From: Clostridium_F caseinilyticum
GTDB lineage: Bacteria; Bacillota; Clostridia; Clostridiales; Clostridiaceae
Length of the DNA stretch: 64,000 nt
NCBI RefSeq assembly: GCF_046127645.1
Contig: NZ_CP175919.1
Direction: 5' to 3' (one strand)
In this document: positions 8,536 through 16,794 of the stretch, in pieces
How positions within the stretch are numbered: position 1 is the stretch's first letter
Layout of the letters: each line of letters begins with the position of its first letter
Notes under the pieces: model-generated
Seen by the model: the letters and a program-made list of their open reading frames with translations, nothing else
The model's database searches: none
What the model was told of the DNA's origin: nothing
Made by a program: the position numbers and the translations under genes

Positions 8536-9318
8536 ATGAAAAAAGAGATTAAAGTGAAAACAATGGTACTATGTGGGCTTTTTATAGCTGCAGCTATAAT
8601 ATTAAGATTTTTTAGCATAATGGTTCCAATTGCTGGAGCTGGTGCTATGAGGATAAGCTTTGCAGGTATATTTATTAAAATGCCCGCATTACTTTTTGGT
8701 GGAGCTATAGGTGGAATAGTTTCTGGAGTAGTAGATATATTAGCCTATATAATAAAACCTATGGGGGCATATATTCCATTATTAACATTAACGAGTATAT
8801 TAAGTGGTGTATTAACAGGAATAATGTGGATTAAAATAAAAGATATTCATATAGATAAAATAGAAAAATATTATCCAATATTTTTTATGATATTAGGTTT
8901 ATTAGCAGGGTCTATTCATTTAATGGTAATGTTATCAGATAAAGCATTTTCTTTTAAAATAATGAATATATTAGGCAAAAAATATATATATGTTTTGTCA
9001 GCTATAGAGATAATAACTATATTTGCTTTAATCGTATTTATTATAAATATTAGATTGAAAAATAATAAGTCTATTAAACATATATATGAAGTCTATATGA
9101 AAATGATTTTAGCTATAGGAATACCGGGAATAATTGTATGTACCATAAATACTTTCATACTTTTAATGTTTATACCTGCACTTAGAGGAAATAGTTTTAT
9201 GTTTTTATGGATACCAAGAATTACAGAAGAAGTGTTTATGATAGTATTTGAATCCTATGCAGTGTCCTTATTATTAAGGGTATATGAATCAGTAGTATTA
9301 AAAATAAGTAACCAATAA
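8536..9318 (+). CDS. folT: ECF transporter S component, folate-specific (FolT type)
   Basis: 260 residues; ATG 8536 after AAAGGGGTGG. The protein is strongly hydrophobic. It opens with the typical S-component start (VKTMVLCGLFIAAAIILRFFSI), then MRISFAGIFIKMPALLFGGAIGGIVSGVVD, the conserved helix pair with a Gly-rich turn that contacts EcfT. Specificity for folate is taken from the THF riboswitch directly upstream. It is longer than usual (FolT proteins are commonly under 200 residues); the extra length is in the second half, with a hydrophilic linker around residues 170-190. No EcfA/EcfT genes are near, so it probably shares a housekeeping energizing module. Confidence 0.83.
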   Translation: MKKEIKVKTMVLCGLFIAAAIILRFFSIMVPIAGAGAMRISFAGIFIKMPALLFGGAIGGIVSGVVDILAYIIKPMGAYIPLLTLTSILSGVLTGIMWIKIKDIHIDKIEKYYPIFFMILGLLAGSIHLMVMLSDKAFSFKIMNILGKKYIYVLSAIEIITIFALIVFIINIRLKNNKSIKHIYEVYMKMILAIGIPGIIVCTINTFILLMFIPALRGNSFMFLWIPRITEEVFMIVFESYAVSLLLRVYESVVLKISNQ

Positions 9319-9320
9319 TA

Positions 9321-9348
9321 AAGAAGTTGCAAAGCAACTTCTTTTTTT
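9321..9348 (+). terminator. Terminator after folT
   Basis: AGAAGTTGC-AAA-GCAACTTCT followed by seven T. Confidence 0.85.
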
Positions 9349-9393
9349 AGAGTACAGAGTAAAATGGACAGAGAACAGATGAGGAAAGTGTGT

Positions 9394-9423
9394 CAATAGG
9401 CACTTTTATTTATTTGCCTATTG
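9394..9423. promoter_or_regulatory. Inverted repeat upstream of the DUF5692 gene
   Basis: CAATAGGCA (9394-9402) and TGCCTATTG (9415-9423) form perfect 9-bp arms spaced by 12 bases, 70 bases before the start codon. This could be an operator or a leader hairpin. No T-run follows. GTCAATAGGA occurs again just after the gene (about 10480). Confidence 0.45.
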
Positions 9424-9492
9424 AAGATTAGCTGGAACAAATTGTATTATAAACTTAATAGAATACCAATTTTTATAATAGGGGGGGAGTGT

Positions 9493-10473
9493 ATGTTTTT
9501 CTTCAATTACGCCGATGGGGCATCAGCATTAAGTGTATGGGGTGTGTGGATAATTGTTTTTGTAGCACTCTTTGGTTTAAATGAAATAGCTCGTAGATGG
9601 AAAGTTATTGGTTTTCTCTGTTTTTTTATTTTACCATTAATACTTTCAATATTGTGGTTTACGGTATTAAGTGATACAACGTATACAGACTGGTTTCATT
9701 TAGCAAAGGTGTATTCTTCTACAGCAGGATGTATAGGCTTTTGGTGTATCAGGCATGTTAAATGGAAAAATAAACTCACAGGTAAAGAGTGGAAATTATC
9801 TGATAAAAAATGGGCATTATGTTTTCCACCACTTATTCTTGCTATCAATATTATAGAAGCAGTAGCACGAGATTTCCAAGTTGGTATTCAATATCATGGT
9901 GGAGGAATTTTAGCAGATGAAGCTATGTATGTACTTGGAGGTTCTTGGAATTTTATAAATGGTATAGCAGGTATCTTGAATATAATAACTATAACTGGAT
10001 GGTTTGGAATTTGTATAAAAAAACAAACTGTTAAGGATGGAAGCAAAGATATGCTGTGGCCTGATATGCTATGGTTTTGGATAATAGCATATGATTTATG
10101 GAATTTTTCTTATACTTATAATTGTTTGCCAGGGCATGCTTGGTATTGTGGATTTGCGTTACTATTGCCTCCAACTATTTGTGCATTTACTGTGGGAAAA
10201 GGAGCATGGCTACAACATCGGGCACAAACACTGGCATTATGGTGTATGTTTGCACAGACATTCCCATCATTCATTGATAAGGGAGCTTTTGCTGTTAAGT
10301 CACCTTACAATCCAGCACTACTATTTGCCTTTAGTTTCATAGCGCTAGTTGTAAATATAGCAGTATTTATTTATATGATCTATAAAATAGTTAAGACAAA
10401 GAGAAATCCTTATCGTGGTGAGCTTTATACAGATCTTAAAAAATATAAGGAAGTTAAATCACTTGCAGAATAG
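9493..10473 (+). CDS. DUF5692-family integral membrane protein
   Basis: 326 residues from ATG 9493, chosen because GGGGGGGAGTGT lies directly in front; an earlier TTG at 9421 sits inside the inverted repeat. About 8-9 hydrophobic segments are visible and Trp is unusually abundant (for example MLWPDMLWFWIIAYDLWNF). Polar residues with functional potential are in EAVARDFQVGIQYHGGG and YNCLPGHAWYCG. I match it to DUF5692 from memory; the family has no known function. It precedes the HypB/flavoprotein/HypA genes on the same strand, separated by a hairpin element. A link to nickel or redox metabolism is only a contextual guess. Confidence 0.7.
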   Translation: MFFFNYADGASALSVWGVWIIVFVALFGLNEIARRWKVIGFLCFFILPLILSILWFTVLSDTTYTDWFHLAKVYSSTAGCIGFWCIRHVKWKNKLTGKEWKLSDKKWALCFPPLILAINIIEAVARDFQVGIQYHGGGILADEAMYVLGGSWNFINGIAGILNIITITGWFGICIKKQTVKDGSKDMLWPDMLWFWIIAYDLWNFSYTYNCLPGHAWYCGFALLLPPTICAFTVGKGAWLQHRAQTLALWCMFAQTFPSFIDKGAFAVKSPYNPALLFAFSFIALVVNIAVFIYMIYKIVKTKRNPYRGELYTDLKKYKEVKSLAE

Positions 10474-10533
10474 ATATTACGTCAATAGGATAACAGTTCT
10501 TATTTATAAAATAAAAAGAGTATAAACAAAATT

Positions 10534-10656
10534 CTAATCTTCAGAGGGAGTTTTTACTTACACTAAAGATTAGAAAATGGATATCTAGGGACCTAGCCGT
10601 TATTTACTTCTACATTGAAAAAGATGGAGATAAATAACGGGTAGTCATCGGATAAA
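10534..10656 (+). repeat. Dispersed hairpin element, family 3, copy a
   Basis: The first hairpin is CTAATCTT / AAGATTAG (10534-10541 and 10566-10573). The second is CCGTTATTTA / TAAATAACGG (10597-10606 and 10631-10640). It ends with GGTAGTCATCGGATAAA (10640-10656). The same 3' motif ends the copies at about 19700, 27612 and 59888. It sits between the DUF5692 gene and hypB. Confidence 0.7.
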
Positions 10657-10689
10657 TAAACTTTAATATAAAATGGGGGTATAGGTGAT

Positions 10690-11358
10690 ATGGACAAATA
10701 TAAAGTTATTGAAATTAAGAAAAGTGTTTTCGAAGATAATGATCAAGAAGCAAATTTGCTTAGGGAGGAATTAAGAAAAGAGAAGACTTTTTTATTAAAC
10801 TTGATGTCATCACCAGGTTCAGGGAAAACAACAACTGTTCTAAGAACAATTGAAGCTTTGAAAGATGAAATGAACATTGGTGTTCTAGAAGCAGATATTG
10901 ATTCTGAAGTTGATGCAAATACTGTTTCTAAGACTGGTGCAAAAGTAATCCAATTGCACACAGGTGGAATGTGTCATCTTGATGCGAGTATGACCAAACA
11001 AGGTCTATTAGGGCTTGGAACAGAAGAAGTTGATTTTGCAATCTTAGAAAATGTAGGTAATTTGGTATGCCCAGCAGAATTCGACACTGGTTCATCAAAA
11101 AATGCCATGATTTTAAGCGTACCAGAGGGAGACGATAAACCTTTGAAATATCCTTTGATGTTCTCTATTTGTGATGTTGTATTAATTAATAAAATAGATG
11201 CAATAGCTAATTTTGACTTTGATTTTAATGCAGTAAAAGAACGTATAAAAAAATTAAATCCTAATATTAAGGTTATCAAAATCTCGGCTAAAACTGGTGA
11301 GGGAATTGATGAGTGGATCAACTGGATACGTACAGAAGTAAAAAATTGGAGGGTATAA
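10690..11358 (+). CDS. hypB: Hydrogenase nickel incorporation GTPase HypB
   Basis: 222 residues; ATG 10690 after GGGGGTATAGGTGAT. SIMIBI-class GTPase: P-loop SSPGSGKTT (about 40), switch region EADIDSEVDA, and the HTGGMCHLDA and NVGNLVCPAEFD elements carrying the G-domain metal ligands (Cys-His and Cys). NKIDA provides base specificity. There is no N-terminal His-rich stretch or CxxCGC high-affinity nickel site, so it is the short form. HypB hydrolyses GTP while passing nickel to HypA and a hydrogenase large subunit. No hydrogenase or hypCDEF gene is in the window. Codon use is less AT-biased than in the flanks. Confidence 0.93.
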   Translation: MDKYKVIEIKKSVFEDNDQEANLLREELRKEKTFLLNLMSSPGSGKTTTVLRTIEALKDEMNIGVLEADIDSEVDANTVSKTGAKVIQLHTGGMCHLDASMTKQGLLGLGTEEVDFAILENVGNLVCPAEFDTGSSKNAMILSVPEGDDKPLKYPLMFSICDVVLINKIDAIANFDFDFNAVKERIKKLNPNIKVIKISAKTGEGIDEWINWIRTEVKNWRV

Positions 11359-11396
11359 ATAAGTAGCTGCATAATTTAACTTGGGGGGAAAATAAT

Positions 11397-14093
11397 ATGG
11401 TAAAGAAAAAAGTACTTAAACTGGCCAATAAGATTGCTGGTGGGATTACTGGTGGGGTAGTAAAAGTAAAACCAACGGACTCGGAATATAAAATTCTTGC
11501 CACAGTTACTACAGATGAAATGGCAGAAGTAGCACTTCATCTAGAGATCCGCAAACCCAAAAGCGTAGAGGAAGTTGCTGCTCTTTGCAAAAAAACTGCA
11601 GATGAGGTAGAAAAAATTTTATACAAGATGGCAGTTGATGGCTCAGTTAAAGTAGAAAAGGAAAATGGTGTTGACAAGTATTTTCTTGAACTTTATGTTC
11701 CTGGTGTCATGGAATACATGGTTGCAAATAGAGAAAATATAAAAAAATATCCAGTAATTCCTGAATCTTTTGAAGAATATACAAGAAAATTAGGTGCATT
11801 AATGGCAGGAAATATTCCTGTAGGAATGGGTGTAATGAGAGTTATACCAATTGAAAGTGCCATTGAAGGTGATACAAGAAGAGCCTCTTATGAAGAAATT
11901 TCAGACCTGATTAATAAACATGAGATTTTCTCTGTTGCGGATTGTGCATGTCGTACATCCATGAGAGTTATTGGGCAAGGCTGTGGACATACCGTTGAAG
12001 AAATGTGTATTCAGCTTGGTCCAGCTGCGGAGTATTATATTCGAACAGGAAGAGGTAGACGCATTACTAGAGAAGAAGCTATAGCTATTTGTAAGAAAGC
12101 TGAAAAGGAAGGTTTGATACATCAGATACCTAATTTATCAGGACCAGGAAAAACCCTTGCTATTTGTAATTGTTGCGGATGTTCATGCTTTGGATTAAGG
12201 AATGCCAATCTTTATAGAAATCCTGATTTTTCGAGATCAAACTATGTTTCACAAGTGGATAAAGATAAATGCGTTGCTTGTGGACAATGTGTAGAAAATT
12301 GTCCATCTAATGCATTAACACTAGGGCAAAATTTATGCACAAAGAAACCTGTTATAGTGGAGACGGAAAAAGAAACGCCATACGATACTAAGTGGGGGAA
12401 GGACAAATGGAATCCTGATTATCGTCATCGTAAAGTTGTTGCTGAGGGTGGAACAAGTCCATGTAAATCTGAATGTCCAGCTCACATAGCAATTCAAGGG
12501 TATATCAAGATGGCATCTCAAGGAAAGTACAGGGAAGCCTTGGAGCTTATAAAGAAAGAAAATCCCTTCCCAGCAATTTGCGGACGTATTTGTCCAAGAA
12601 AATGTGAATCTGCTTGTACAAGATCAGACGTAGATGAGCCACTTGCTATTGATGAAATCAAAAAGTTTATTGCAGATCAGGACTTAAAAGAAGAACATCG
12701 TTTTGTACCTGAAAGGAAAGAGAATAGACCCGAGAAAATTGCTGTAATCGGTGCAGGCCCTGCAGGCTTATCTTGTGCTTATTTCTTAGCTGTTGATGGT
12801 TATCAGGTAACAGTGTTTGAAAAGGAAAAAAAGCTTGGTGGAATGTTAACCCTTGGAATTCCATCCTTTAGACTAGGAAAAGAAGTAGTAAATGCAGAAA
12901 TCGACATTTTGAAAGAATTAGGAGTAGAATTTAAAACTGGGGTTGAGGTTGGCAAAGATACTAGTTTCCCTGAATTGAGAGAACTTGGCTACAAAGCATT
13001 TTATTTAGCAATTGGCGCTCAAGCTGGTCGAAATCTAGGAATTGAGGGTGAAGAAGAAGAAGGGGTAATGACAGGTGTAGATTTTTTACGAAAAATAAAT
13101 CTAGGTGAAGATCTGAAAATGGATGGGGAAGTTATCGTCATTGGTGGAGGAAATGTTGCTATTGATGTTGCTCGAACTACAGAAAGAATTGGTGCTTCAC
13201 AAGTAGATATGTATTGTTTAGAAAATAGAGAAGAAATGCCTGCACTTGAGGAAGAAATTGAAGAAGCGTTATCAGAAGGTATTAGTATCAACAATTCTTG
13301 GGGGCCAAAACGTATAATTCAGGAAAATGGACGTGTTGTTGGTGTGGAATTTAAAAAATGTATTTCTGTCTTTGATGAAAATAGAAAGTTTAATCCTAAA
13401 TTCGATGAAAATGAAACAAAGATTGTTAAAGCAAACAGTGTATTAATTTCAGTTGGTCAAGGAATGAATTGGGGAGGATTATTAAAAGATACTAAAATAG
13501 AATTAAATCCAAATAAGACAATAAAAGCTGATCCTATCACTTTCCAAACAGGAGAGGTAGATGTATTTGCTGGTGGAGATGTGCTAACAGGACCTAAGTT
13601 TGCTATTGACGCTATTGCTTTAGGTAAGCAAGGTGCTATTTCAATCCATCGCTATGTTCATGGTGATAACCTGACAATAAGCCGTGAAAGAGAATACCGT
13701 GCTCTTGACAAAGAAAACGTGAATATGGATGGCTATGATCGTCTGCCTAGACAAAGACCACTTCATGTTGAAGGAAAGGAATCAAAAGTAACCTTTAAGG
13801 ATTTGCGAGGTACATTTACTGAAGAGGAAATAAAGAAGGAGACTAAGCGTTGTCTTGGCTGTGGTGCTGTGGTTGTAGACCAATACCAATGTGTGGGCTG
13901 TGGAATGTGTACTATAAGATGTAAATTTGACGCAATCTCACTGATAAGAAAATATGATAGTTCTGGTTTAGAGTTTAAGGATATGAAACCTGCAGTTATA
14001 AAACATGTTATAAAACGTCAAGGAAGAATTGCAGTAAAAAGTGTAAAAAAATCAGTAAAATCAATTTTCTCAAGAGAAAAAGGCAATATATAA
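11397..14093 (+). CDS. Multi-cluster Fe-S flavoprotein (GltD/NfnB-like NAD(P)H-dependent oxidoreductase)
   Basis: 898 residues; ATG 11397 after TTGGGGGGAAAATAAT. Order of parts: a possible winged-helix-like segment (about 30-90); a Cys-rich region (CACRTS about 181 and CNCCGCSC about 258); a ferredoxin motif CVACGQCVENCP (about 292); a GltD-type N-terminal Fe-S region (CKSECPAH ... CGRICPRKCESAC, about 355-405); FAD Rossmann motif VIGAGPAGLSCA (about 450); NAD(P) motif VIGGGNVAIDVA (about 580); and a C-terminal ferredoxin motif CVGCGMCTIRC (about 835). It would carry electrons between NAD(P)H, FAD and several clusters, probably in the cytoplasm. The position between hypB and hypA suggests a partner nickel enzyme or electron donor role, unproven. 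Confidence 0.88.
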   Translation: MVKKKVLKLANKIAGGITGGVVKVKPTDSEYKILATVTTDEMAEVALHLEIRKPKSVEEVAALCKKTADEVEKILYKMAVDGSVKVEKENGVDKYFLELYVPGVMEYMVANRENIKKYPVIPESFEEYTRKLGALMAGNIPVGMGVMRVIPIESAIEGDTRRASYEEISDLINKHEIFSVADCACRTSMRVIGQGCGHTVEEMCIQLGPAAEYYIRTGRGRRITREEAIAICKKAEKEGLIHQIPNLSGPGKTLAICNCCGCSCFGLRNANLYRNPDFSRSNYVSQVDKDKCVACGQCVENCPSNALTLGQNLCTKKPVIVETEKETPYDTKWGKDKWNPDYRHRKVVAEGGTSPCKSECPAHIAIQGYIKMASQGKYREALELIKKENPFPAICGRICPRKCESACTRSDVDEPLAIDEIKKFIADQDLKEEHRFVPERKENRPEKIAVIGAGPAGLSCAYFLAVDGYQVTVFEKEKKLGGMLTLGIPSFRLGKEVVNAEIDILKELGVEFKTGVEVGKDTSFPELRELGYKAFYLAIGAQAGRNLGIEGEEEEGVMTGVDFLRKINLGEDLKMDGEVIVIGGGNVAIDVARTTERIGASQVDMYCLENREEMPALEEEIEEALSEGISINNSWGPKRIIQENGRVVGVEFKKCISVFDENRKFNPKFDENETKIVKANSVLISVGQGMNWGGLLKDTKIELNPNKTIKADPITFQTGEVDVFAGGDVLTGPKFAIDAIALGKQGAISIHRYVHGDNLTISREREYRALDKENVNMDGYDRLPRQRPLHVEGKESKVTFKDLRGTFTEEEIKKETKRCLGCGAVVVDQYQCVGCGMCTIRCKFDAISLIRKYDSSGLEFKDMKPAVIKHVIKRQGRIAVKSVKKSVKSIFSREKGNI

Positions 14094-14175
14094 TAGTTAA
14101 AGCATTATTCCAAATAAACAGATGAGAGAGTAGTTTCGTACATTCTCTATACTTTTACAAGAGGAGTGAGGTCAT

Positions 14176-14517
14176 TTGCATGAAGTTGGAATTATGATTG
14201 AAGTCATTAGAAATGTTGAAAATTTTGCAAGAATAAATAGATTAACTAAAATAGATACATTAGTTCTTCAGATCGGTGAGCTCTCATCGGTAATTCCGAG
14301 ATACATTGAAGCATGTTACCCAGCTGCAGTTGATGGTACATTATTGCAAGATACAAAACTAAAAATTGAGATACTACCAGGTAATGCTATTTGTAAAAAG
14401 TGTAATAAAGTTTTTAATCTTATTGAGAGCAATAATAAATGTCCAAATTGCATAAGTAAAGATTGGGAAATACTATGTGGAAAAGAGTTTATGATTAAGG
14501 AAATTGTTGCTTGCTAG
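14176..14517 (+). CDS. hypA: Hydrogenase maturation nickel chaperone HypA
   Basis: 113 residues, starting at TTG 14176 (AGAGGAGTGAGGTCAT upstream). The N-terminus MHEVGIM supplies His2, the nickel ligand of the family, and the zinc site is CKKC (about residues 75-78) plus CPNC (about 95-98). HypA takes nickel from HypB and delivers it to the hydrogenase precursor. It closes a three-gene unit with hypB and the Fe-S flavoprotein, which is unusual because no Ni-Fe enzyme is encoded here. Confidence 0.9.
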   Translation: MHEVGIMIEVIRNVENFARINRLTKIDTLVLQIGELSSVIPRYIEACYPAAVDGTLLQDTKLKIEILPGNAICKKCNKVFNLIESNNKCPNCISKDWEILCGKEFMIKEIVAC

Positions 14518-14547
14518 AAATGTATTATAAAAATGATTAATATAAAA

Positions 14548-14612
14548 AGAGTTCTTAGTTTCAGAGGAAGTTGTCACTTTTACTGAAGCTTAGTCAGTGG
14601 ATAAATAATAAC
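14548..14612 (+). repeat. Dispersed hairpin element, family 3, copy b (short)
   Basis: CTTAGTTTCAG pairs with CTGAAGCTTAG (ending about 14594), followed by TCAGTGGATAAA, a shortened form of the family 3' motif. It lies after hypA and, with copy a before hypB, brackets the HypB-flavoprotein-HypA genes. Confidence 0.55.
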
Positions 14613-14613
14613 T

Positions 14614-14660
14614 AGGGGTGTTGTGAAGCTACTTTTTATGGTAGTTTTGTAACATCCTTA
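14614..14660 (+). terminator. Terminator-like hairpin after hypA
   Basis: GGGGTGTTGTGAAGCTAC pairs imperfectly (with G-U pairs) with GTAGTTTTGTAACATCC. A weak T-rich tail follows. Confidence 0.5.
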
Positions 14661-14730
14661 TTAAAATTAATGGTAGAATTAAACTGTAAGATAAATAAAT
14701 ATGTAAAAGTGTTTACTTTTAGACAAATAG

Positions 14731-14807
14731 TAATTTATAGAGTTATGGTAATATAAATTTAGTTTAATGGTATTACATTTATGAAGAGAGTTACAGAATT
14801 GTAAATT
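14731..14807 (+). repeat. Left flank duplicated at 46610-46684
   Basis: TAGAGTTATGGTAATATAAA and the next 50 bases (TTTAATGGTATTA ... GAGAGTTACA.AATTGTAAA) match the segment at 46610-46684 with few changes. It sits just upstream of the 98-residue ORF and may contain its promoter (TATAAA-like). Confidence 0.7.
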
Positions 14808-14838
14808 ACGATGAATTAATCTATGGGGAGATGGAAAA

Positions 14839-15135
14839 TTGAGAGGTAAATTAGTTAAAATAATCTTATCGTGTACTATTTTATTATCATTTTATATTTA
14901 TACTCATTCAACTGCTGAAAGAGTGATAAGAACAGACCTATTTTTAAAAGGTTATTTTATAGAAGCATTTAAGACAGAGATTTCTGAACTACCAATTGCT
15001 GACAAACAATATGGTACACTATATATTTGTAATAATCCTGCTATCGGTCCAGATCATTATGATATAGACTATAAGTATATTTACTTTGGTAAGGTAAAGT
15101 ATTGGTATATTAATTTAGGAACTGGTGGAGGCTAA
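14839..15135 (+). CDS. Small exported or membrane-anchored protein, unknown
   Basis: 98 residues from TTG 14839, with GGGGAG 8 bases upstream. An N-terminal hydrophobic helix (about residues 7-22, LVKIILSCTILLSFYIYTHS) looks like a signal peptide or anchor. The rest has many Tyr, including YDIDYKYIYFGKVKYWYINL, and ends GTGGG. I do not recognise the family. It is the cargo between two flanks that also surround an unrelated pair of genes at 46.7-47.5 kb. Confidence 0.6.
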   Translation: MRGKLVKIILSCTILLSFYIYTHSTAERVIRTDLFLKGYFIEAFKTEISELPIADKQYGTLYICNNPAIGPDHYDIDYKYIYFGKVKYWYINLGTGGG

Positions 15136-15147
15136 AGTATAATACGA

Positions 15148-15337
15148 AATATTCTTATATCACGAATTACTAACTAAGTTATTAATATGTTATACACAAA
15201 AAAAGTCTAAAAAGAAAAGATGTATGTTTGTAATGAAATTAAAGTTAGTTGAATTTACAGAATCATATGCAAAAGAAATTTGTGACTGGAATTATGATGC
15301 TGAATATTCTATATATAATTACCCTGCATGGAATAAA
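15148..15337 (+). repeat. Right flank duplicated at 47487-47676 (190 bp)
   Basis: 190 bp, from AATATTCTTATATCA to CCCTGCATGGAATAAA, nearly identical to 47487-47676. It includes the leader and the first 35 codons of an acetyltransferase gene. Sequence diverges sharply after AATAAA in both copies. Confidence 0.9.
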
Positions 15338-15703
15338 ATATTTAATGATAAATGGGCTATTACTATAGAAGAAAAAAGAAAAAGAGAATTTTTTGCTGCA
15401 GTTGATGATTATAGTAACTTATATGGCTATATAAGATTACAGGACAAAAATGAGTATGTTTTAATTGGAGTTGGGCTAAAATTGTCTCTATGTGGACAAG
15501 GATTAGGAAATATATTAATGGAAATGCTTAAATAGCAATGTAGAGAGTTGTATGCAAGTAAAAAAATTGTTTTATAAGTACGGTGTTTCAATGAGAGAGC
15601 AATTAACTGTTATAAAAGAGCAGGATTTAAGGTAAAGGAAATATATATAAAAGATATACCTATTGGTTATGGTGAATTTATTAGAATGGAATTTGGTTCA
15701 TAA
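15224..15703 (+). pseudogene. GNAT-family acetyltransferase, frameshifted
   Basis: The first reading frame (15224-15535; ATG 15233 is an alternative start) gives a GNAT N-terminus through the acetyl-CoA loop (LKLSLCGQGLGNILMEMLK) and then stops. Family sequence resumes in other frames: FNERAINCYKRAGF, then KVKEIYIKDIPIGYGEFIRMEF up to TAA 15701-15703. At least one stop and one frameshift separate the parts, so the enzyme is probably inactive. The first 35 codons are duplicated at 47572. Confidence 0.8.
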
Positions 15704-15805
15704 TAGAAAATATAAATGTGTGGTTTTAGAATAACAAATAAAGTATTCTTATTATTTAAATGAAAACAAAGTTTAAGAGTTTTAGAAAGATTTATACTAG
15801 CTAAC

Positions 15806-15840
15806 CAAGGTGGAAAGAAATCTGCCTTGATTTTATTTTA
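15806..15840 (+). terminator. Terminator upstream of dapB
   Basis: CAAGGTGGA with TCTGCCTTG, followed by ATTTTATTTTA. Confidence 0.6.
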
Positions 15841-15968
15841 TGGAGGATTTTAAAATTTATTATAGAATACTTAGTGTAGTTAATGAATGAAATTATACAT
15901 AATCTAATAAATTTTAAATAAATAAAAAATACTTATTTATTTAGGAAAATAAACAGGGGGTTATACTA

Positions 15969-16766
15969 ATGAAGATAATAGTTATTGGACCTAGGGGAAA
16001 AATGGGGAACTTAGTTACTAAATCTTGTTATAATAATGAAAATATAGAACTTGTAGCAGCGGTAGCACCAAAGGGAAGGGATTACATAGGACAAGATCTT
16101 GGTATAGTTGCAAATCTAGGCAAAAATATAGATTGTAAAGTTGTAGATGATTTAGATAATGTTATAGATAAATGTGATTGCATTATAGATTTTACAGATT
16201 CAGAAACTTCTATGGATGTATTTGAAAAGGCTTTAAAGAGTAAAAAATCTGTGGTTTGTGGTACTACTGGGTTTTCAGAAGAAGAAATAAATAGGATAAA
16301 TGAAATTTCAAATGAGATACCAGTGGTTTTAGCAGGAAATACTTCTATGGTTGTAAATCTTATGTATAAATTAGTAGAGCTTGCGGCTAATACTATAGGC
16401 AATATGTCTGATATTGAAATAATAGAAATGCATGATAGATATAAAAAGGATGCCCCAAGTGGAACTTCTTTAGAAATTGGAGAAGTTTTAGCTAAGACAT
16501 TTAATAAGGAATTAAAAGAATTAGCTCAATTCGGAAGATGTGGAAAAGGTGAAAGAGAAGAAGGAAAAATTGCATATCATTCCTTAAGAGCAGGAGATAT
16601 TTCAAGTAGTCATACAGTTATGTTTGGTCTTATGGGGGAAAGATTAGAAATAACTCATCATGCTCACAACTGGGAATGCTTTGCCAATGGAGGATGTGAG
16701 GCTGCCTTATTTTTAAAAGATAAAAAACCGGGAATATACTCCATGAAAGACGTATTAGGCTTGTAA
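15969..16766 (+). CDS. dapB: 4-hydroxy-tetrahydrodipicolinate reductase
   Basis: 265 residues; ATG 15969 after CAGGGGGTTATACTA. The Rossmann motif IGPRGKMG is at residues 5-12, followed by DFTDSETSMD and CGTTGF. The substrate-binding signature is EMHDRYKKDAPSGTS. The enzyme reduces the DapA product with NAD(P)H in the lysine, diaminopimelate and dipicolinate pathway in the cytoplasm. The usual signature is HHxxKxDAPSGT; here the second His is Asp while the first His and the Lys remain. It stands alone, without dapA, so it may be a second copy or a divergent reductase. Confidence 0.85.
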   Translation: MKIIVIGPRGKMGNLVTKSCYNNENIELVAAVAPKGRDYIGQDLGIVANLGKNIDCKVVDDLDNVIDKCDCIIDFTDSETSMDVFEKALKSKKSVVCGTTGFSEEEINRINEISNEIPVVLAGNTSMVVNLMYKLVELAANTIGNMSDIEIIEMHDRYKKDAPSGTSLEIGEVLAKTFNKELKELAQFGRCGKGEREEGKIAYHSLRAGDISSSHTVMFGLMGERLEITHHAHNWECFANGGCEAALFLKDKKPGIYSMKDVLGL

Positions 16767-16794
16767 AAGTAGAGAAACTATATCAAAAAACTTA

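Noticed and set aside
10974..11372. Long minus-strand frames opposite hypB and the flavoprotein
   Set aside because: They mirror a strongly supported plus-strand gene and have no start signals or recognisable domains.
161..14093. Identical 898-residue lengths of the permease and the Fe-S flavoprotein
   Set aside because: Coincidence; the sequences are unrelated.
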